A stretch of 64,000 nt of DNA. Source: Bdellovibrio sp. ZAP7 (GTDB lineage Bacteria > Bdellovibrionota > Bdellovibrionia > Bdellovibrionales > Bdellovibrionaceae). Where the stretch lies: the NCBI RefSeq assembly GCF_006874645.1, contig NZ_CP030082.1, forward strand, positions 3,224,001-3,288,000, read 5' to 3'. The translations under genes were made by a program, and so were the position numbers. The notes beneath the pieces were generated by a model. That model saw only the letters and a program-made list of their open reading frames with translations. It did not search any database and was not told the origin of the DNA. Below, piece by piece: positions 35,467-44,635 of the stretch (position 1 is its first letter; every line of letters starts with the position of its first letter).

Positions 35467-37665
35467 ATGAATACGACATCCATGCGAAATCATCATACTA
35501 AAATTCCCAGGATTCTCGCTGTCAGTGGGCTTATTACGTTAGCGGCCTTAGCGCTAATTATTTTCTATAGTACACAAAATCTTTTGGAGTCCTCAGCCTG
35601 GCGTAGGCACACATATGTTGTAATAAGTGAGATTCGCGGATTGAAAGCCTCGGTGGAGGAGGCGAAGGTCTCCTTGACGGCTGTCTATATAAATCCTTAC
35701 ATGTCCTTCGATGCCTCTACGAAAGCCGAACAAAATTTGCAAAGAAATCTTGTTACTGTGTCAGAGCTCGTTGCAGATAATAAGTATCAAAGCCGACGTA
35801 TTCAAAAAATCTCGACTTTATTAAATGCCAAACTAGGAACTTGGCGGAACTTCGCAACAAATCTGCACAACCACAGCAAGACCATATCCACAGACGAGTT
35901 CCGCTCAATGTTGTCTTCAACAAATACGGATGAGGTCAACCGTACTCTCGCAGAAATGGAATCCGATGAACAAAATCTCCTGATGCGCAGAGATGCACGC
36001 TTAGAAAAAGACTTTCAGAAAACTTCCGCTATCATAGTTTTGGGCGTGGCCTTGGCATTTCTGCTGTTCTTTCTTTCAACCAGCCTTTTACAGCGTCAGA
36101 TTCTTCTTCGCAAAAAAATAGAACTGGCTCTTGAAGAAGAGCGCATCAAAGCGCAGGAAGCTTCAACTCTGAAATCCAGCTTCCTAGCGAACATGAGTCA
36201 CGAAATTCGCACTCCTTTAAACGGCATTATTGGCATGACCAAGTTGATGGAACAAACGCCAATGAATGCCCGGCAAGCTGATTACCTGGACACGATCAAG
36301 ATTTCCTCCACTTCTCTTCTGGCACTGATTAATGAAATCCTGGATCTTTCCAAAATAGAATCTGGCAAATTTCAATTGGAAGAAACCAACTTTGAACTTT
36401 CATCTTTGATTAAAAGCGCGGTATCCATCGTCAACTACTCAGCCAAACTTAAAAATCTGGAGATTAAGACAGAAATCGATCCCACCGTGCCGGAGTTCCT
36501 GACGGGAGATCCACTGCGCTTGCGCCAAGTGCTATTAAATCTGATTAACAACGCAATCAAATTTTCCGAACACGGCTTGATCAAGGTGCGCGTAACTCAC
36601 AAGGGTCCTGATATACACGGCTCCCCTCATTTGCTTTTCGAAATTATTGATCAAGGCGTTGGATTTGACCCCGAGACCCGCTCAAAACTGTTTCAGAACT
36701 TTTCCCAAGGCGATAGTTCCATGACGCGAAAATATGGAGGGACGGGACTGGGGTTAGCCATTTCCAAGCAAATTGTAGAGATGATGAAAGGGTCGATAGA
36801 CGTTGACAGTGTTAAAGGCATTGGATCGCGCTTTTACTTCGACGTGAACTTGGGGATTCCTCAAACGGATGCCGCCATTCAAAAGATTTCAAATTTAAAA
36901 CCGGTCACTCCTCTTCAGGGTCATATTCTGATTGCCGAAGATAACTTGGTAAATCAAAAAGTTGTCTCTGAAATGCTTTCAACCATGGGCTGCACCAGCC
37001 AAGTAGTTGAAAATGGTAACGCCGCGATCGCAGCGCTACTTACCGAAAAATTCGATTTGGTTTTGATGGACGCGCAAATGCCGATCATGGATGGGTACGA
37101 AGCCACTCGCCAGATCCGCAAGGGACAGGCTGGTGAAGATAACAAAACAATACCTATTCTTGCGACGACCGCCAATGCCATCAAAGGTGACATTGAACTA
37201 TGCCTAGAAGCCGGCATGAACGATTATATTAGCAAACCCATTTCCTATAACGACCTTGCATTCAAGATTAGCAAATGGATCGGACGAGGATTTAACGTCA
37301 TCAATCCCGCCAACATGGACTCCCTTCAAAGAGACGAATCCAAAAATGGTCATTCTCTTTTAAAAGAGGTTGTCGACATTTTTAACGAGGACAGTCCCAA
37401 ATTGGTGGCAAAAATGCGCGAAGCCATTCGTGATAAGCAATATCAAAAAGTGTCCGCCCTTGCCCACAACCTGAAATCCTCGGCGGCGGTACTGGGGGCG
37501 ATTCGATTAAAAGACTTGGCAGAAAGAATAGAGACTCTGGATTTAAACTCCACCAACGAACAACAAATCACTCTGTTGGTGGACTCCTTAGAAAAGGAAC
37601 TCCAGCTGGTTCAGGAATATCTGGGCAAAAACATTCGCCACCAATATCCCCCACCAACTCTTTAA
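35467..37665 (+). CDS. Hybrid sensor histidine kinase with receiver and Hpt domains
   Basis: 732 residues from the ATG at 35467; an open frame extends to 35371 but lacks features, and an ATG at 35482 is also possible. Order: TM1 (about 15-37), periplasmic sensor of about 150 residues without a recognised fold, TM2 (about 188-212), HisKA with phospho-His245 in [11 protein letters not shown], HATPase with N-box NLINNAIKF and G-boxes DQGVGFDP and GGTGLGLAI, receiver with Asp535 in [13 protein letters not shown], and C-terminal Hpt with His667 in [11 protein letters not shown]. This is a full four-step phosphorelay on one chain. Divergent from an OmpR-type regulator, the likely output. Confidence 0.95.
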   Translation: MNTTSMRNHHTKIPRILAVSGLITLAALALIIFYSTQNLLESSAWRRHTYVVISEIRGLKASVEEAKVSLTAVYINPYMSFDASTKAEQNLQRNLVTVSELVADNKYQSRRIQKISTLLNAKLGTWRNFATNLHNHSKTISTDEFRSMLSSTNTDEVNRTLAEMESDEQNLLMRRDARLEKDFQKTSAIIVLGVALAFLLFFLSTSLLQRQILLRKKIELALEEERIKAQEASTLKSSFLANMSHEIRTPLNGIIGMTKLMEQTPMNARQADYLDTIKISSTSLLALINEILDLSKIESGKFQLEETNFELSSLIKSAVSIVNYSAKLKNLEIKTEIDPTVPEFLTGDPLRLRQVLLNLINNAIKFSEHGLIKVRVTHKGPDIHGSPHLLFEIIDQGVGFDPETRSKLFQNFSQGDSSMTRKYGGTGLGLAISKQIVEMMKGSIDVDSVKGIGSRFYFDVNLGIPQTDAAIQKISNLKPVTPLQGHILIAEDNLVNQKVVSEMLSTMGCTSQVVENGNAAIAALLTEKFDLVLMDAQMPIMDGYEATRQIRKGQAGEDNKTIPILATTANAIKGDIELCLEAGMNDYISKPISYNDLAFKISKWIGRGFNVINPANMDSLQRDESKNGHSLLKEVVDIFNEDSPKLVAKMREAIRDKQYQKVSALAHNLKSSAAVLGAIRLKDLAERIETLDLNSTNEQQITLLVDSLEKELQLVQEYLGKNIRHQYPPPTL

Positions 37666-37676
37666 GATTAACGGCC

Positions 37677-38567
37677 TCACGCCATTTTTAAGGGAAAAGA
37701 CGAAAGCTTCGGATAAGATAATTCAGATACTTCACCAAAGTACTTTTCTGGTTCCGCAAAACACTTTTCAAAGATCTTTTGCAAAGCCGCCGCGTGCGTC
37801 CCATCCATAAATCGATGATCAAAGGTCACACCGATACGCGCCACTGGACGGGCTTCTACCACTCCTGTTTCCGTAACCCAAGCACGTTGCTTAATTTGAC
37901 CGACAGTCAAAAGAATTGGAACTTTGGAATAAGAAACCAGTGGTGCCCACGCCGTGTCAGCGCCCATACCGCCGATGTTTGTGATCATGATGGAACCAAA
38001 CGCGTCCCTTGGCATACCTGCCCATGTCAGATTGATACCCAAGTCATAGTTCAAGAATGATGTCAGGTTCAAAAGTGTGCGCATGAAACCCCACGGAACC
38101 CATTTCATAGCATCAAGTGATTTCGTCAACTCACTTTGCTCGCCACCTTTAATGGCTTTAGACTTACCCGCGAGTTCCTGTGCAATCTGTGAAACAGAGA
38201 GCTTTTCTGCCTCTCGCACCACCACTCCTGTCAAAGTTGCTTTTCCCACTGGGTCTTCCGGATTACCTGGAATATTCACTTGATAAAAAATGTCGACGGT
38301 TTCGCGCAGATAAATGCGATTATTGCGAATCATCCCGTTAATTTCAGGACGCTCTTTCATCGCCGTGGCCGCTGCTTTGCCTACCAAATGAGAAATAGAA
38401 AGTTTCAAGCCAGTCGCCGCTTCCTGAGCTTTCATATACTCAAGAGCTTTGGTCATATCAATCTCCAACAATCCGTAAACCGTAGGGTCCCCAGCTTTAT
38501 GCCAGGAGCCCATAGCAATTTTTCGGAACGCGGATCCACCTTTAGAGAGCGTCATTTTTGTTTTCAT
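37677..38567 (-). CDS. Stand-alone E2-type acyltransferase catalytic domain
   Basis: 296 residues matching the catalytic domain of 2-oxoacid dehydrogenase E2 components: the DHRFMDG motif (about 251-257) supplies the catalytic His and Asp. The front part contains the ISHLVGKAAATAMKERPEINGMI helix-strand block (spread over more than one segment). There is no N-terminal lipoyl domain or E1/E3-binding domain, and no E1 or E3 gene nearby. It must therefore act on a soluble CoA thioester or a separate lipoyl protein; its acceptor is unknown. Similar stand-alone domains exist in other bacteria. The ATG has a weak GAAGA site. Confidence 0.85.
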   Translation of the reverse strand: MKTKMTLSKGGSAFRKIAMGSWHKAGDPTVYGLLEIDMTKALEYMKAQEAATGLKLSISHLVGKAAATAMKERPEINGMIRNNRIYLRETVDIFYQVNIPGNPEDPVGKATLTGVVVREAEKLSVSQIAQELAGKSKAIKGGEQSELTKSLDAMKWVPWGFMRTLLNLTSFLNYDLGINLTWAGMPRDAFGSIMITNIGGMGADTAWAPLVSYSKVPILLTVGQIKQRAWVTETGVVEARPVARIGVTFDHRFMDGTHAAALQKIFEKCFAEPEKYFGEVSELSYPKLSSFPLKMA

Positions 38568-38653
38568 ATCTTCATGCTATGTTTGCGGGACGACACAAGT
38601 AAAATATGAAAGGGACTATTAATTGCTAATTGCGACCATTGAAGAGTCGAGGT

Positions 38654-39124
38654 CTAGCGTTTTCCCAGATAGCAAGTCTCTTTTACCAAGGTATTGAATC
38701 CTAGATAGCCTTCTTCTTCTACTAATAGTTGGACTGCCTTCAATTGACCTTTCTCTTTATAGAGTTTCAGAGTGGCCTTCTGATCTTTCTCCTCTTCGTT
38801 AACATGCGGATGAAGGCTTTGAAAGTTCAGTATACCTGCTGATGTGCTTTCGCCAATAAAGTCGTAGCCCTCGCCCAATTGGAAACGAGCCGTGCGAATC
38901 GGATCGGGTTGTCCTATCCCATAGTAAACCGTCACAACGGCACTAAAGCGTTTTTTGGCAGAAAAGACATCCAAGGAACAATCTTTTCTGTCGAATGTCG
39001 TTCCCCGAAAACTGACTTCATCTCGCCCCACCGGAAGCAGGTTTTTAAGGTTTACAGGAATCTCCGCCGCCACAGCCGCAGATGTTACACTGATTAAAGA
39101 CACTAATACGATCCAAGATTTCAT
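38654..39124 (-). CDS. Small exported protein of unknown function
   Basis: 156 residues from the ATG at 39124, 6 bp after a GGAG site. The signal peptide ends at AVAA (about 20). The mature domain of about 135 residues is beta-rich with two cysteines (KDCSLD, ETCYLG) near its ends that could form a disulphide. No recognised family. The gene stands alone between oppositely oriented neighbours. Confidence 0.7.
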   Translation of the reverse strand: MKSWIVLVSLISVTSAAVAAEIPVNLKNLLPVGRDEVSFRGTTFDRKDCSLDVFSAKKRFSAVVTVYYGIGQPDPIRTARFQLGEGYDFIGESTSAGILNFQSLHPHVNEEEKDQKATLKLYKEKGQLKAVQLLVEEEGYLGFNTLVKETCYLGKR

Positions 39125-39343
39125 ACTGAACTCCAATTCGTCGGCGATAATACGCCTTTGCCAGACCGTTTTCCATGCACAAATTAATCAGAGTAAAGAC
39201 TCAAGATGCATTCCAATTAACCGCTACCAAATTTGTCACCAGTGAGTGAATTCTTCAGGGAGTCTGACGGAGATGACAAATAACAACTATGCCGCCCTTA
39301 TGACGAGTGGAAATATAAGAGGGACACTCAATAAGGGAGCCGC

Positions 39344-40918
39344 ATGGACTATGTACAACAAAGAACTCAGTCATTATGGCAAAAGGAATTTTCTCTGCCC
39401 GATCTTGCTCCGCTAAAGAGCTCCATTGAAACAGATGTCTGCGTCGTCGGTGCTGGTATCGCGGGCCTTTTGTGCGCCTACGAACTTTTACGACAAGGTC
39501 TTCGTGTCGTCGTCTTGGAGCGTGGTCCTCTGGAAAAAAATCAAACCGGATACACCACGTCGCATTTGGCTGATGCTTTGGATGATGGATTTGACCACCT
39601 GCTAAGAATCCATGGCGAAGAAACCACGCGGATGTTCTACCAAAGCCACCGCGCAGCCATTAGCTTGATTGAAAAAATCGCCCGTGACGAAAATATCGAA
39701 TGCGATTTTCATCGTGTAAATGGTTATTTATTTCTTTCTCCAGAACACCAGCCTTCGTACCTGGCCAAAGAATTCGAGGCTGCCATTCTTGCGGGAGCGG
39801 AAGCCGTGAAGCTAAGCAGTGATTTCCCTGAAGCCTTTTTTAAGACGGGTCCTGCTATTCGTTTTGAGAATCAAGGACAGATCCATCCTCTAAAATTCAC
39901 ACGTGGCCTGATCGGGGCAATTGAAAAAAAAGGTGGTAAGATTTTTGAGCACACTCAAGCTGATGATTATCACGAAGGCGAGGAGACTTACGTAATGACC
40001 GAAGGCGGTCACCGCGTGAAATGCAAATCTATTGTACTGGCGACAAATGCACCAACATCAACTTTAAAAATTTATTTAAAACAGGCGGCATATCGCACTT
40101 ATTGTATCGCCGTGAAAATTCCCAAAGGCAGCATCCTCCCTGCTTTGTATTGGGACACTCAGGAAAACTACCACTATGTTCGTATGGTCCCTCTAGAAAA
40201 CAGAAGTTACGATGCTCTCCTTATTGGAGGCGAAGACCACCGCGTGGGTGAAGGTCATCCTGAAAAGGCTTTTGAACAACTTTATGAATGGACTCAGCGT
40301 CGTCTTGGCCTTACCTCCAATGAAGTTCTCGCTTCGTGGTCAGGACAAATAATGGAGCCGGTTGACAGCATCGCCTTTATTGGGCGCTCCCCGGGCAAAA
40401 AAAATACGTATCTCATCACGGGTGACTCCGGTCACGGCTTCACCCACTCAGCGATCGCTTCAAAACTCATCACGGGTCTGATTAAGGGTGAACATCAGGA
40501 GCTGGAAAAAATCTATGACCCAAACCGTCTGACTTTAAAGGCGGCGAAGGATTATGTATCCGAAAATGCGAATACCTTTCAACAGTATGCCGATTGGGTC
40601 TTACCTCACGACAGCATCGATACTTTGGCTCTCGATGAAGGATGTATCGTTAATCATGGCTCGCACAAAATGGCCGTCTATAAAGATGAAGACGGGCGCA
40701 TTTATAAGATGTCTGGAATGTGTCCCCACCTGGGAGGTTTGGTAAAATGGAATTCAGTTGAAAAAACCTGGGACTGTCCTTGTCATGGTTCGCGATTTGA
40801 CAAATTTGGTGCATGTTTACATCCCCCTGCAACTTCGGGATTGAAATCTCTCGAGGATGTACAGCTTCCAGCTCCCGAAAACCCATTGAATTTTCGGGAA
40901 CTGAAATCTAAACCTTAA
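39344..40918 (+). CDS. FAD-dependent oxidoreductase fused to a Rieske [2Fe-2S] domain
   Basis: 524 residues. The N-terminal DAO-type domain (about 25-395) has the dinucleotide motif VVGAGIAGLLCAYELL and the later GDSGHGFTHSAI near the FAD. The C-terminal 80-90 residues form a Rieske domain with CPHLGG and CPCHGSRFD, the two Cys-x-His pairs of the cluster. This domain order is a known type of putative aromatic- or amine-oxidising enzyme. The GGAG-type site before ATG is good. Ends overlapping the stop codon of the convergent 57-residue gene by 4 bp. Confidence 0.92.
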   Translation: MDYVQQRTQSLWQKEFSLPDLAPLKSSIETDVCVVGAGIAGLLCAYELLRQGLRVVVLERGPLEKNQTGYTTSHLADALDDGFDHLLRIHGEETTRMFYQSHRAAISLIEKIARDENIECDFHRVNGYLFLSPEHQPSYLAKEFEAAILAGAEAVKLSSDFPEAFFKTGPAIRFENQGQIHPLKFTRGLIGAIEKKGGKIFEHTQADDYHEGEETYVMTEGGHRVKCKSIVLATNAPTSTLKIYLKQAAYRTYCIAVKIPKGSILPALYWDTQENYHYVRMVPLENRSYDALLIGGEDHRVGEGHPEKAFEQLYEWTQRRLGLTSNEVLASWSGQIMEPVDSIAFIGRSPGKKNTYLITGDSGHGFTHSAIASKLITGLIKGEHQELEKIYDPNRLTLKAAKDYVSENANTFQQYADWVLPHDSIDTLALDEGCIVNHGSHKMAVYKDEDGRIYKMSGMCPHLGGLVKWNSVEKTWDCPCHGSRFDKFGACLHPPATSGLKSLEDVQLPAPENPLNFRELKSKP

Positions 40919-41088
40919 ACGCGGCGGTTGGAGCTTTTTTTGTCGTTCATATGTTCAATTTTATCGCCCAGATCATGAATGGCTTTCCCAGTTTTCGGAG
41001 CTTTTTCCGAAACCTTTGCACCAACATCCTCTATTTTGTCTCCCATTTTGCGGGAGAAGCTTTCTTTGGAATTATTAACTGAAGCCAT
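40915..41088 (-). CDS. Small hydrophilic helical protein of 57 residues
   Basis: Starts at ATG 41088, 5 bp after a near-perfect AAGGAGG site; a longer frame upstream to 41151 crosses this site. The protein is Lys/Asp/Glu-rich: residues 6-50 look like an amphipathic helix with KMGDKIEDVGAK and AIHDLGDKIEHM as two related segments. It resembles small CsbD/LEA-like stress proteins without a firm match. Tail-to-tail, sharing 4 bp with the FAD-Rieske gene stop. The strong ribosome binding site argues that it is translated. Confidence 0.65.
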   Translation of the reverse strand: MASVNNSKESFSRKMGDKIEDVGAKVSEKAPKTGKAIHDLGDKIEHMNDKKSSNRRV

Positions 41089-41143
41089 AATTGCCTCCTT
41101 GCTGACGACATTATAACGCGGGAAAGATGGCAACGGAGCATGT

Positions 41144-42037
41144 ATGAACACAAGAATAGGGATCTCTGGCTGGGTTTATCCTCCATGGCGCGGCGTTTTT
41201 TACCCCAAAGGCCTGCCGATTAAAAAAGAACTCGCCTATGCGAGCCGACAAGTTTCGACGATTGAAATAAATGGTTCGTTTTATGCCAATCAAAGGCCCG
41301 AGACCTACCTTCGTTGGTATAAGGAAACTCCCTCAGACTTTTGCTTTTCAGTGAAAGGTTCGCGTTTTATCACGCACATACTGCGCTTAAAGAACTGCGA
41401 AAAGGCTTTATTTAACTTCTTTGGCTCTGGAGTACTTAACCTTAATGAAAAGCTGGGCGCATTTCTGTGGCAACTTCCGCCCAATTTTGTATTTGAGCCA
41501 GAGCGTCTCGAAGCCTTCTTTAAATTACTTCCAACTAATTTTTCTGAAGGAGCAACTCTCGCCGATCGATCAGACAGATTTCCATCCCACTATTCAGACG
41601 CTATTAGAAAAAGCAAACGCCGACTGCAGCACAGTCTGGAAGTTCGCCATCACAGTTTTGAAAACCCGGAATTTATAGAGCTGCTTAGGAAGTACAACAT
41701 CGCGCTGGTCTTTGCGGACACGGCAGGAAAATGGCCTTACATGGAAGATGTGACTGCTGACTTCGTCTATGTGCGATTGCATGGTGACGAAGAATTCTAT
41801 GTCAGTGGCTATTCACCAGACTCTCTTCAGTGGTGGAGTGAACGAATCAAACAATGGCAAATTGGCCGGGAACCCGCAGATGCTTTGACGATTACCGACG
41901 ATCACATGCCCGTGAAAGACCGTGATGTTTACATCTATTTTGATAACGACTTAAAAGTAAAAGCTCCCCAAGATGCGCGAAGCCTGATTAAAATTATTCA
42001 GCCCCGCAGCAATCGTTTATTGGAAACAGAACTATGA
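41144..42037 (+). CDS. DUF72 family protein
   Basis: 297 residues with the family's N-terminal pattern RIGISGWVYPPWRGVFYP, then TIEINGSFYANQRPETYLRWYKETP and FCFSVKGSRFITH, conserved in the TIM-barrel DUF72/YecE proteins. VRLHGDEEFYVSGYS and a C-terminal YIYFDND segment also fit. The biochemical function of the family is unknown. GGAG precedes the ATG by 5 bp. A CDS runs tail to tail with the PCD gene 4 bp away. Confidence 0.93.
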   Translation: MNTRIGISGWVYPPWRGVFYPKGLPIKKELAYASRQVSTIEINGSFYANQRPETYLRWYKETPSDFCFSVKGSRFITHILRLKNCEKALFNFFGSGVLNLNEKLGAFLWQLPPNFVFEPERLEAFFKLLPTNFSEGATLADRSDRFPSHYSDAIRKSKRRLQHSLEVRHHSFENPEFIELLRKYNIALVFADTAGKWPYMEDVTADFVYVRLHGDEEFYVSGYSPDSLQWWSERIKQWQIGREPADALTITDDHMPVKDRDVYIYFDNDLKVKAPQDARSLIKIIQPRSNRLLETEL

Positions 42038-42041
42038 ATCG

Positions 42042-42392
42042 CTAGTGAGCGACCGGTGCGTAATTGTGAGATGCCATTGCATCAATCTTTGCGGCGCAGA
42101 TAAAATCGTTTTCCGAAACACCACCGACGGAATGAGTATTGAACATCACCACACAGCGATTGAATGAAACCAAAAGATCCGGATGATGGTTCTCAGCATT
42201 CACCACAAAAGCTAATGCGTTCACAAACGCTAAAGTCTCGTGATAGTTTTTGAAAGAGTAGGCTTTAACGATATGATTATCCTCATAAGACCAACCCTTC
42301 ATCGCTGCCAGGTATTCGTCAATTTCAGTTCCCGAAAGACCTTTTTTCACGTTACGAGATTTCTTTTTTAGAAGCTCCGCTGAATCAATCAT
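42042..42392 (-). CDS. phhB: Pterin-4a-carbinolamine dehydratase
   Basis: 116 residues from the ATG at 42392; GTG at 42395 is an alternative. The PCD/DCoH fold motif AENHHPDLLVSFNRC holds the catalytic His pair, and THSVGGVSENDFICAAKID matches the C terminus. The enzyme dehydrates 4a-hydroxytetrahydrobiopterin during recycling of the cofactor used by aromatic amino acid hydroxylases. No phenylalanine hydroxylase gene is in the window. A few N-terminal residues are longer than usual. A cytoplasmic enzyme. Confidence 0.92.
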   Translation of the reverse strand: MIDSAELLKKKSRNVKKGLSGTEIDEYLAAMKGWSYEDNHIVKAYSFKNYHETLAFVNALAFVVNAENHHPDLLVSFNRCVVMFNTHSVGGVSENDFICAAKIDAMASHNYAPVAH

Positions 42393-42520
42393 CACTTACC
42401 CCCTACAACTTATATTAGATTAAGAAAGAGTAATAAATAAAGAATTCCCTGGGTACTTTGTCTTGACACATACTTTTTGCGTACTAAATTTTTAATTCAA
42501 CATTTTTGAAGGAAAAAGCC

Positions 42521-42955
42521 ATGCCAACGAACGTACAAATTATCTTTCCTATGTGTGCAATGTTCCTATTGGTCCTACTTGTTCTGGGAAAAATGTTTTT
42601 GGGAAGAAGGACGGCAGTTCGCACCGGCTCCGTAAAACTCAGCTTCTATCGCACACTTCAAGGACAGGAACCTGAACAATCCATTCAAGCTGTACGCCAC
42701 TTCGCGAACCTTTTCGAAGCACCCGTTTTATTTTACGTCGCATGCATTCTGGGGTTGATTCTACCCGTGCAAAACATCGCGTTTGTGATTTTGGCGTGGT
42801 TGTATGTCTTGGCACGTACTTTACATGCATTTATTCATTTAGGAAAAAATGACGTTATCAAACGCATGCGTTCTTATGCCTTCGGATGGTTGGTACTTAT
42901 CGCTATGTGGCTCATGATCACCGCAAAGGCGATCCATATTGCCACTGTGACTTAG
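42521..42955 (+). CDS. MAPEG-family membrane protein
   Basis: 144 residues from the ATG at 42521 with a GAAGGAAAAA site; a TTG at 42506 is less likely. Four membrane helices: 5-24, 56-76, 78-98 (roughly) and 118-140. RHFANLFEAPVLFYV and the ARTLHAFIH motif mark the MAPEG (eicosanoid/glutathione metabolism) superfamily. Bacterial members have unclear roles. Its stop codon overlaps that of the convergent flagellin gene. Confidence 0.85.
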   Translation: MPTNVQIIFPMCAMFLLVLLVLGKMFLGRRTAVRTGSVKLSFYRTLQGQEPEQSIQAVRHFANLFEAPVLFYVACILGLILPVQNIAFVILAWLYVLARTLHAFIHLGKNDVIKRMRSYAFGWLVLIAMWLMITAKAIHIATVT

Positions 42956-43785
42956 CCAATCAGTTTCAAGGCCAATTGAGCTGACTGATTGGCCTGACTT
43001 AAAACAGAAGTCCCCGCTTGAAGTAAAATACTATTTCTAGTCATTTCACTGGAGGCAGCGGCAATATCTGTATCACGGATACGACTGTTCGCTGCAGAGA
43101 GATTCTCCTGCATCACGCCCAAGTTATCCGCTGTCGAGGTTAATCTATTTTGAAGGGCACCCATGTAGGCACGAGTTCCGTTCACAGCAAGCTGAGCATC
43201 ATCCAAACGGCTGAGCGCATTTTGAGCGCCTTCTTTAGTATCATAGGAAAGGCCATCCAATCCCAAGGCATCCAAAGTTGCAACACCGCGGCCCGCTTCA
43301 AATGTGATGCGATCGTTTTTAGGATCATTATTAATACCTACTTGAAAATCAAAGGCTGGCGCAGATCCATCTAAAAGTTTCGTCGAACCCCAAGTCGTCG
43401 TTTTCGCAATTCGCTGAATCTCTTCACGAAGCTGCACGACTTCCTTATTCAACATCCCCCGCTCTTTTTCACCAATGGTGTCAGAACCGGCTTGGATACC
43501 AAGTTCACGCAAACGGATAATGATATTGCTGATTTCATTCAAACCACCTTCAGCGGTCTGAATCATGGAAATACCATCATTCGCATTTCTTTGAGCCATC
43601 GCTGCGGAGCGAATTTGACCTTTCATGGTTTCAGAAATAGCCAAACCTGCTGCATCATCCGCTGCTTTGTTAATACGACTGCCCGAAGCAAGTTTTGCCA
43701 TCGAATCATTCATGATTCTTTGTGAACCAACCAGATTACGTTGTGCATTGATTGCAGCGATGTTTGTTTGAATTCTCATACCCAT
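42952..43785 (-). CDS. fliC: Flagellin
   Basis: 277-residue filament protein, short like other Bdellovibrio-type flagellins. N-terminal D0/D1: RIQTNIAAINAQRNLVGSQ, SSGSRI-type LASGSRINKAADDAAGLAI. The variable centre is short (about 140-195). C-terminal D1/D0: NRIRDTDIA-type NSRIRDTDIAAASSEMTRN and LSQANQSAQLALKLIG. A GGAGA site precedes the ATG, and a sigma-28-type promoter lies 22-48 bp upstream. No other flagellar structural gene is adjacent; a monocistronic FliA-dependent unit is expected. The 3' end of the gene itself holds an inverted repeat around the stop. Confidence 0.96.
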   Translation of the reverse strand: MGMRIQTNIAAINAQRNLVGSQRIMNDSMAKLASGSRINKAADDAAGLAISETMKGQIRSAAMAQRNANDGISMIQTAEGGLNEISNIIIRLRELGIQAGSDTIGEKERGMLNKEVVQLREEIQRIAKTTTWGSTKLLDGSAPAFDFQVGINNDPKNDRITFEAGRGVATLDALGLDGLSYDTKEGAQNALSRLDDAQLAVNGTRAYMGALQNRLTSTADNLGVMQENLSAANSRIRDTDIAAASSEMTRNSILLQAGTSVLSQANQSAQLALKLIG

Positions 43786-43806
43786 ATCATGTCTCCGCTG
43801 GCAAAT

Positions 43807-43833
43807 TTATCGGGAAACATTGATGAGACTTCA
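43807..43833 (-). promoter_or_regulatory. Sigma-28 (FliA-type) promoter of flagellin
   Basis: Minus strand: TGAAGTCT - 11 nt - CCCGATAA. Against the consensus TAAAGTTT - N11 - GCCGATAA this is 6/8 and 7/8, with exact spacing. It sits 22-48 bp upstream of the flagellin start. Confidence 0.75.
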
Positions 43834-43906
43834 CGAGACCATCGTTATAGTTTTTTTGTTCTATGAAGTTCTAATCAGAAGGCCTGTAACAGCATGAAAC
43901 GAACGC

Positions 43907-44635
43907 TTATTTTTCCTGTGTCACTCCGAGATAAGCGGCTTTAACCTGAGGATTTTTTAGTAATTCCTTCGCATTACCCTCGACACGCACCACACCTTGT
44001 TCAAGAACGTACCCGCGATCCGCAACTTGCAAAGCACGAAAAGCTAATTGCTCCACCAAAAGAATGCTGGTTGTTCCTGTCGCTTTAATTTTGTTAATCA
44101 CCGAAAACATTTCGTCGATGATTACCGGTGCAAGTCCCATCGAGGGCTCATCCAACATAAGGATTTTGGGTTTCAACATCAGCGCTCTGCCGATGGCAAG
44201 CATTTGCTGCTCTCCCCCAGAAAGGGTTCCGGCCAGCTGAGCATTACGCTCTTTCAAGCGGGGAAAAATCCCATAGACCTCATCGATGGTTTTCTCGATC
44301 TCTGCTTTCTTTTCATTCTTTGTTCTTAGAAATGCACCCAAAAGCAAATTATCATGGACACTTTGCTGCGCAAAAATGCGACGGGCTTCTGGACAATGAG
44401 CCAGACCAAAGGCCACACGCTTGTGAGCGGGGATTTTATTAGCAAGCTTACCATCGATGTAGACCTCTCCGGCAGCAGGCTGCACCAGTCCCGAGATGGT
44501 ACGAAGCAAGGACGTTTTACCCGCACCATTTGCTCCAATCATTGCAACCAACTCTCCGGGTTGAACTTGGATACTGACGCCCTTCAAAGCTTGGATGCCG
44601 CCATAGTGGACAGCAAGATTCTTTACCTCAAGCAT
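43907..44635 (-). CDS. livF: Branched-chain amino acid ABC transporter ATPase (LivF-like)
   Basis: 242 residues from the ATG at 44635, which overlaps the upstream livM-livG gene by 8 bp; an open frame upstream to 44746 is not supported. LivF features: MLEVKNLAVHYGGIQALKGV, Walker A GANGAGKTS, signature LSGGEQQML, Walker B LMLDEPSMGL. It pairs with the ATPase domain of the fused protein to power uptake of branched-chain or related hydrophobic amino acids. Last gene of a four-gene operon. Confidence 0.94.
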   Translation of the reverse strand: MLEVKNLAVHYGGIQALKGVSIQVQPGELVAMIGANGAGKTSLLRTISGLVQPAAGEVYIDGKLANKIPAHKRVAFGLAHCPEARRIFAQQSVHDNLLLGAFLRTKNEKKAEIEKTIDEVYGIFPRLKERNAQLAGTLSGGEQQMLAIGRALMLKPKILMLDEPSMGLAPVIIDEMFSVINKIKATGTTSILLVEQLAFRALQVADRGYVLEQGVVRVEGNAKELLKNPQVKAAYLGVTQEK

